DNA from: an uncultured Clostridia bacterium
GTDB lineage: Bacteria; Bacillota; Clostridia; Christensenellales; Aristaeellaceae
Assembly (NCBI GenBank): GCA_934615235.1
Contig: CAKTTL010000096.1
Span: 1 to 10,088 of the forward strand
Length of the DNA stretch: 10,088 bases
Reading direction: 5' to 3'
Below the pieces are notes generated by a model. That model was not told the DNA's origin. It made no database searches and saw only the letters and a program-made list of their open reading frames with translations. The position numbers were made by a program, and so were the translations under genes. Of the stretch, positions 6,326-10,088 are shown piece after piece; position 1 is the first letter of the stretch, and each line of letters starts with the position of its first letter.

Positions 6326-7132
6326 ATGAGAAACATGAGAAACGTGCTCGCCCTGGTTCTGGCCCTTGTGCTGCTGCTTTGCTCGACCGCCCTTGCCGAC
6401 ACGCTGCGCGTGGGTATGGAGTGCAACTACGCCCCGTATAACTGGACGCAGGCGGAGGAGAGCGAATACGCCGTGCCGCTCGCCGCGGGCGGCTACGCCG
6501 ACGGCTATGATGTGCGCATCGCCCGCCGCATCGCCGATGCGCTGGGGATGGACCTTGAAATCGTCAAGATCGAATGGGACGGCCTGACGATGGCGCTCAT
6601 GAGCGGCAAGATCGACGCGATCATCGCCGGCATGAGCCCGACCGAGGAGCGCAAGCTGACCATCGATTTCACCGATCCTTATTATGAGAGCGATCTGGTC
6701 ATGGTCGTCCGTAAGGACGGCGCGTACGCCGAGGCAACCAGCCTTGCCGATTTCGCCAGCGCGCGCATCACCGGTCAGCTCAATACCTTCCATTATACTG
6801 TGATCGATCAGATTCCCGATGTGAAGAAGCAGACGGCGATGGAAACCTTCCCGGCTATGATCGTCGCGTTGAACGCCGGCGCGATCGACGGCTATGTTTC
6901 CGAGCGCCCCGGCGCTGTTTCCGCTGTGACCGCCAACCCGGAATTGACGTTCGTTTCCTTCAATGAGGGCGAAGGCTTCGTCGCTTCTCCCGAGGACGTC
7001 GCCATCGCAGTGGGCGTCGTCAAGGGCAGCGCGCTGAAGGATTCCATCAACGCCGCGCTGGCTGAGATCAGCCGCGAAGAGCGCCAGCAGATCATGGACG
7101 ACGCGGTCGCCGCGCAGCCGCTTTCCGAATAA
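6326..7132 (+). CDS. Amino-acid (probably lysine) ABC transporter substrate-binding protein
   Basis: This is an extracellular binding protein of the bacterial solute-binding family 3, predicted to capture lysine. The 268-residue product has an N-terminal signal peptide (basic MRNMRN, a leucine-rich core, likely cleavage after ALA at 24). There is no proper lipobox, since LLLC lacks the small residue before Cys. Family features are GMECNYAPYNW (30-40), GYDVRIARRIADALG (60-74), IIAGMSPTEERKLTIDFTDPYY (99-120) with Arg109 at the ligand-carboxylate position, and ALNAGAIDGYVSE (181-193) with Asp188 at the position that usually holds the ligand's alpha-amino group. A longer loop at 41-59 precedes the GYDV motif compared with short SBPs such as HisJ. 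GGAGG at 6313-6317 supports the first ATG. The nine-base string ATGAGAAAC occurs twice at the start, so the second ATG (6335) is a possible alternative. Lysine specificity is inferred from the riboswitch. Confidence 0.88.
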   Translation: MRNMRNVLALVLALVLLLCSTALADTLRVGMECNYAPYNWTQAEESEYAVPLAAGGYADGYDVRIARRIADALGMDLEIVKIEWDGLTMALMSGKIDAIIAGMSPTEERKLTIDFTDPYYESDLVMVVRKDGAYAEATSLADFASARITGQLNTFHYTVIDQIPDVKKQTAMETFPAMIVALNAGAIDGYVSERPGAVSAVTANPELTFVSFNEGEGFVASPEDVAIAVGVVKGSALKDSINAALAEISREERQQIMDDAVAAQPLSE

Positions 7133-7150
7133 CGCAAAAGAGGGGTTCTT

Positions 7151-7921
7151 ATGCCGACAACGTTCTTTGGCTGGGTCTGGTTCCTGCTGCAGAAGTATGG
7201 CACGCTTTTCCTGCGCGGCACGGGCATTACGATGTTCATCGCCGTCAGCGGCACCACGCTCGGTTTCCTGCTGGGCCTGCTGGTCGCGATCGCGCGCACG
7301 GTCGAACCCGCGCGCCGCGCGGGAAAAATGGAGCGCTTCGCGATCCGGCTCCTGCATGGGATCATGAACGTCTACATTCAGGTCTTCCGCGGCACGCCGA
7401 TGATCGTGCAGGCGATGATCATCTATTACGGCGCGATGCAGTATCTGGGCGTGACGATGCCTGAAATCGCCGCGGCCGTGCTGATCGTTTCCGTCAATAC
7501 CGGCGCGTATATGGCCGAAATTATCCGCGGCGGCATCCTGTCCATCGATAAGGGACAGACCGAAGCCGCGCATTCCATCGGCCTGACGCACTGGCAGACG
7601 ATGACCGGCGTTGTACTGCCGCAGGCCGTGCGCAATATCCTGCCGTCCATCGGCAACGAGTTCATCGTCAATATCAAGGATTCCAGCGTGTTGAACGTGA
7701 TTTCGGTTTCCGAGCTGTTCTTCCAGTCGAAGTCGGCGGCGGGCACGTATTTCCGGTATTTCGAGGTGTTTTTCATCACGGGCCTGATTTACCTCGTGCT
7801 CACGCTCGTCGTCACTCGCGCCATCCGGATGCTCGAGAAGAAACTCGAGGGCCCCGATCATTACGTTATCTGCGGCTCGCAGTCCGACAGCGCGTCGGTT
7901 ATCACCGTCAACGAAGAATAA
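7151..7921 (+). CDS. Amino-acid (probably lysine) ABC transporter permease
   Basis: This is an inner-membrane permease of the HisMQ/GlnP class, partner of the binding protein encoded 18 bases upstream. The 256-residue protein has about five hydrophobic segments. It carries VFRGTPMIVQ (78-87), NTGAYMAEIIRGGI (116-129) and the EAA loop EAAHSIGLTHWQTM to VLPQA (138-159), which docks with the ATPase. After the last membrane segment it carries an unusually long polar tail (about 228-256) ending in VITVNEE. AGAGGGG (7139-7145) is its ribosome site. No ATP-binding gene follows in this operon, so the transporter must use an ATPase encoded elsewhere. One permease gene implies a homodimer. Confidence 0.92.
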   Translation: MPTTFFGWVWFLLQKYGTLFLRGTGITMFIAVSGTTLGFLLGLLVAIARTVEPARRAGKMERFAIRLLHGIMNVYIQVFRGTPMIVQAMIIYYGAMQYLGVTMPEIAAAVLIVSVNTGAYMAEIIRGGILSIDKGQTEAAHSIGLTHWQTMTGVVLPQAVRNILPSIGNEFIVNIKDSSVLNVISVSELFFQSKSAAGTYFRYFEVFFITGLIYLVLTLVVTRAIRMLEKKLEGPDHYVICGSQSDSASVITVNEE

Positions 7922-7940
7922 CAGATCAATCAACTCACAG

Positions 7941-7981
7941 AAGCGGATTTGTACGCGAAAGGCGACAGATCCGCTTTTTTT
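7941..7981 (+). terminator. Intrinsic terminator of the lysine transport operon
   Basis: AAGCGGAT (7941-7948) pairs with ATCCGCTT (7969-7976). The stem continues with TGT/ACA and CGC/GCG around a GAAAG loop, and T7 follows at 7975-7981. It starts 20 bases after the permease stop. Its 3' half (GGCGACAG..CCGCTTTTTT) is repeated in the array that follows, so it looks like the founding or divergent first member. Confidence 0.92.
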
Positions 7982-8252
7982 CAGCGATTATCTCATCTGA
8001 GAGATAAAGCGGCTTTTTTAGCGGCGTGGGCGACGAAGGCGACAGCCCCGCTTTTTTGCAGCAATCATCTCATTTGAGAGATAAAGCGGCTTTTTTAGCG
8101 GCGTGGGCGACGAAGGCGACAGCCCCGCTTTTTTCAGCGATTATCTCATCTGAGAGATAAAGCGGCTTTCTTAGTGGCGCGGGCGACGAAGACGACAGCC
8201 CCGCTTTTTTGCAGCAATCATCTTATTTGATAGATAAAGCGGCTTTCTTAGA
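7982..8252 (+). repeat. Tandem array of terminator-like units (A-B-A-B, about 76-77 bp each)
   Basis: Four tandem units run 7982-8058, 8059-8134, 8135-8211 and a partial 8212-8252. Units 1 and 3 share the head CAGCGATTATCTCATCTGAG, while units 2 and 4 share CAGCAATCATCT, so the array is a duplicated dimer with a 153-bp period. Each full unit has two parts. The first is a small hairpin (TTATCTC/GAGATAA in type A) followed by AGCGGC and a T-run. The second is AGCGG.....CCGCT (AGTGG with a G-U pair in unit 3) followed by TTTTTT. T-tracts begin at 7975, 8014, 8052, 8091, 8129 and 8205, with interrupted ones at about 8167 and 8244, spaced 38-39 bases apart. All face the plus strand. There are no spacers of unique sequence, so it is not a CRISPR array. 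Confidence 0.9.
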
Positions 8253-8410
8253 GGAGGGGGATTGGGGCGCCGAAGGCGAGCGCGGCCAGTGGCCGATTCA
8301 GCGAGCCGGAGGCGCGGCACGAAACGAGCAGGCGACCGGCAGGGAGCATGCGACGATTGAGTGCCGTGGGCTTCTTTCTCCAGAAAGAAGGTTCCTCCCC
8401 CAAAAACCGT
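8253..8410. repeat. Mosaic non-coding hairpin element upstream of sipL
   Basis: No gene is supported in this stretch. It contains several palindromes: CGGCC 8283-8287 with GGCCG 8291-8295, CGGCAC 8315-8320 with GTGCCG 8361-8366 enclosing about 40 bases, and CTTCTTTCT 8371-8379 with AGAAAGAAG 8382-8390. The last hairpin is followed by GTTCCTCCCCC. That arrangement resembles the element after sipL (AAAGGAAGGGTTCCCC then ACCCCTCC). It looks like a genome-specific repeated intergenic element; copy number cannot be seen from one window. Confidence 0.5.
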
Positions 8411-8423
8411 CTCCTCCCTCAAC

Positions 8424-8452
8424 GCATATCCTCCCGTCTTCGCTCATATTGT
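8424..8452 (+). promoter_or_regulatory. Sigma-E-like sporulation promoter for sipL
   Basis: GCATATC (8424-8430), a 14-base spacer and CATATTGT (8445-8452) fit the mother-cell sigma-E consensus known from Bacillus and Clostridium (about KMATATT, 13-15 bases, CATACANT). No sigma-A promoter of comparable quality is visible between the terminator array and the gene. The start would be near 8459, leaving a leader of about 32 bases with GGGAGGG at 8478-8484. SipL is known to be a sigma-E-dependent gene in Clostridioides difficile, which supports the call. The sites are short, so chance resemblance is possible. Confidence 0.6.
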
Positions 8453-8490
8453 TGGGGTGAAAAGCAAGCAGAAGTCGGGGAGGGACGCAG

Positions 8491-10011
8491 ATGGAAGAGA
8501 TTATGCGCCAGAACGTTGCGATTGAGCGCGTGGCCGCGCAGGCGCGCGAGCAGGCGCTGGTGGAAGGCGAAGTTGCGCTGCCGGGCGGAATCCGGGAGGA
8601 AGCGACGGTGCTGGGCTGCGAAGCGAGGCTTGTCCTGTCCGGCGTGGAGCCGCAGCAGGACAGGCTGGCGATGGACGGCGCGGTTGTGTTTCAGGTGCTT
8701 TACCGGCAGGGCGGGGACGAGGTGCGCGTGCTTGAGGCGAACTGCGCGTTCAGCCATCAGGCGGATCTGCCCGGCGTGGACGCGCGTATGCGTCCGCAGG
8801 TGCGCGGAACGATCCAGAGCGCGACGGCGCAGCCGGTCAGCGGGCGCATGCGCCTGCGCGCGGTGACGGATCTTTCGGCGCGCGTTTTCGCGCCCGAAGA
8901 AACCGAAATCGTGGCCGGAATACAGAAACTGGACACCTTGCAAACGGACGAAACGGATTATGAGCTGCTACGCCACGCGGCTTCCGGCACGGCTTCCGCG
9001 CTGCTGCGCGAGGAGTTCGCGCTCGACGCGGGGCTGCCCATTGCCGAGACACTTTACGCGCGCGCGGCGGCGCAGGTGAGCTCAGTTTCGGGCGGAGAGG
9101 GGCGCGCGACGGTCGAAGGCAACGTGTTTATGGAGGTTTTTCATGCCGGGAGCGACCCGGAAACGCCGCTCGTCGTCACCGAGCATAATTTCCCCTTCGA
9201 GCACACGGTCGACCTGCAGGGCGAGCCGGGGGACGACCTGCGCGCCAGCGTGCAGGTGCAGGACGTCGTGGCCTCCTCGGTCGATGCGGGCGACGGCACG
9301 CGCGTGCTGCGCACGGAGACGGTGCTCGACATCGAGGCCGAGTCCTTCGCGCCGCAGACGCTGCACACGCTGCGCGACGCTTATACGCTCGCCGGCGACC
9401 GCGTAGCGCTGGATACGCGCGCGGTGAACTGTCTTTCGGGTATAACCGCGCTGGAAGCGCGGGAGACCGACAAGCAGGTGCTGCCGCTCCCTGCGGATGC
9501 GCCGCCCGTAGGACGCGTTCTCGCAGCCATTCTCACGCCTACGGCGACGGGCGCAGAGCAGGTCGGCGGCCGCGTGATCGTCGAGGGACTGCTGGATTCG
9601 CAGATCATCTACGTCCCGGCGGGGCAGACGGCGGCTGTCGGCGCGAGGCAGGAAGCGCCGTTCCGCATCGCGTTCCAGGGCGCGCTGCCCGCGGACGCGG
9701 CCATTCGGCTCACCGCGTCGAACGTGCAGGCAGAGGGCATTTCGCCCGATCGCGTCGAGGTGAAATATGTCATGGCGCTCGACGCGGATGTGATCAGCGA
9801 AGCGGCCGTACAGCTTCCGGAAGGCGTTGAGAAGACCGAAGCGGAACCGGAGCGCGGCGGGTTGATCATGGTCTGGCCGCAGCGCGGCGAAAGCTACTGG
9901 GACATCGCCAAACGCCTGCGCGTCACCGTCGACAGCATCAAACACCTGAACCCAAGCGCCGCGCCGGGGCAGGCGCTCGTAGTGATGAAAAAGGGAGAGG
10001 AAGGGTATTGA
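8491..10011 (+). CDS. sipL: SipL-like spore morphogenesis protein (SPOCS/DUF3794 repeats plus LysM)
   Basis: This is a predicted spore-coat assembly protein. In C. difficile, SipL binds the SpoIVA ATPase through its LysM domain and helps encase the forespore, acting in the mother cell. The 506-residue length and domain order fit. Three SPOCS/DUF3794-like beta-rich modules lie at roughly 25-110, 172-260 and 326-412, each with a polar-hydrophobic block such as MDGAVVFQVLYR (61-72), VEGNVFMEVFH (208-218) or VEGLLDSQIIYVP (364-376). A C-terminal LysM domain follows at about 458-500 (MVWPQRGESYWDIAKRL, then IKHLNPSAAPGQALVV). There is no signal peptide, as expected for a cytoplasmic mother-cell protein. 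The ATG at 8491 is chosen for GGGAGGG 6 bases upstream; an in-frame ATG at 8503 is less well placed. A generic DUF3794-LysM protein with another spore role is the alternative. Confidence 0.82.
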   Translation: MEEIMRQNVAIERVAAQAREQALVEGEVALPGGIREEATVLGCEARLVLSGVEPQQDRLAMDGAVVFQVLYRQGGDEVRVLEANCAFSHQADLPGVDARMRPQVRGTIQSATAQPVSGRMRLRAVTDLSARVFAPEETEIVAGIQKLDTLQTDETDYELLRHAASGTASALLREEFALDAGLPIAETLYARAAAQVSSVSGGEGRATVEGNVFMEVFHAGSDPETPLVVTEHNFPFEHTVDLQGEPGDDLRASVQVQDVVASSVDAGDGTRVLRTETVLDIEAESFAPQTLHTLRDAYTLAGDRVALDTRAVNCLSGITALEARETDKQVLPLPADAPPVGRVLAAILTPTATGAEQVGGRVIVEGLLDSQIIYVPAGQTAAVGARQEAPFRIAFQGALPADAAIRLTASNVQAEGISPDRVEVKYVMALDADVISEAAVQLPEGVEKTEAEPERGGLIMVWPQRGESYWDIAKRLRVTVDSIKHLNPSAAPGQALVVMKKGEEGY

Positions 10012-10021
10012 CGGGGGGACG

Positions 10022-10061
10022 CTGGGGAACCCTTCCTTTCGGGAAAGGAAGGGTTCCCCAG
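10022..10061. terminator. 18-bp perfect hairpin after sipL
   Basis: CTGGGGAACCCTTCCTTT (10022-10039) is the exact reverse complement of 10044-10061, with a CGGG loop. It starts 11 bases after the sipL stop. ACCCCTCC follows, not a T-run, so it is not a standard intrinsic terminator. It may stop RNA decay, or belong to the family of repeated intergenic hairpins also seen at 4522-4542 and 8371-8390. A second possible hairpin (CCGAAG with CTTTGG) begins after it and runs toward the window edge. Confidence 0.6.
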
Positions 10062-10088
10062 ACCCCTCCGAAGGAAACCGCTTTGGCT

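Noticed and set aside
6266..7933. 555-codon open frame on the minus strand opposite the lysine transporter genes
   Set aside because: Its composition is rich in Arg, Asp, His and Gly, as expected from the antisense of GC-biased codons. It runs antisense through two well-supported genes and through the riboswitch terminator, and it has no recognisable domain.
7982..8252. CRISPR array
   Set aside because: Repeat units are contiguous with no unique spacers, the period is 76-77 bases, and each unit contains T-tracts. No cas gene is present.
8209..8460. Small open frames on both strands in the sipL upstream region
   Set aside because: They overlap the hairpin element and the terminator array, have no ribosome sites and have unnatural composition.

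Overview
The window is about 10 kb of GC-rich bacterial DNA that reads as chromosomal Firmicutes of the Clostridia type. The reasons are strong AGGAGG-like ribosome binding sites, consensus TTGACA/TATAAT promoters, cobalamin and lysine riboswitches placed directly upstream of uptake genes, and a SipL-like spore-coat morphogenesis gene at the right end. High GC together with sporulation suggests a gut-type lineage such as Oscillospirales or Christensenellales; this placement is an inference, not a match to a named species.

Layout. 1-74 is the tail of an unidentified gene. 81-437 is a promoter embedded in nested inverted repeats, a cobalamin riboswitch and a probable Shine-Dalgarno-sequestering hairpin. 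They control a compact operon btuF-btuC-btuD (438-3157), a complete vitamin B12-type ABC importer. A bidirectional terminator (3193-3240) separates it from a convergent M28 metallopeptidase (3247-4482, minus). The peptidase and a PatB/MalY-type C-S lyase (4801-5973, plus) are transcribed divergently from two back-to-back TTGACA promoters whose -35 boxes are the two arms of one perfect 9-bp inverted repeat, so they probably share one operator. The peptidase leader carries a cluster of perfect hairpins. A second consensus promoter, a lysine riboswitch and an intrinsic terminator (5989-6311) control an amino-acid ABC substrate-binding protein (6326-7132) and permease (7151-7921). The riboswitch points to lysine as substrate. 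No ATPase gene follows.

7941-8252 is a tandem array of terminator-like units with a T-tract about every 38-39 bp, arranged A-B-A-B with a 153-bp higher-order period. It is followed by a mosaic intergenic hairpin element (8253-8410) and a good sigma-E-like promoter (8424-8452). sipL follows (8491-10011), with a 3' hairpin of 18 perfect base pairs (10022-10061).

All genes belong to recognised families. The most unusual content is regulatory: the phased terminator array insulating a sporulation gene, the shared-operator divergent promoter linking a peptidase to a C-S lyase, and families of related intergenic stem-loops.
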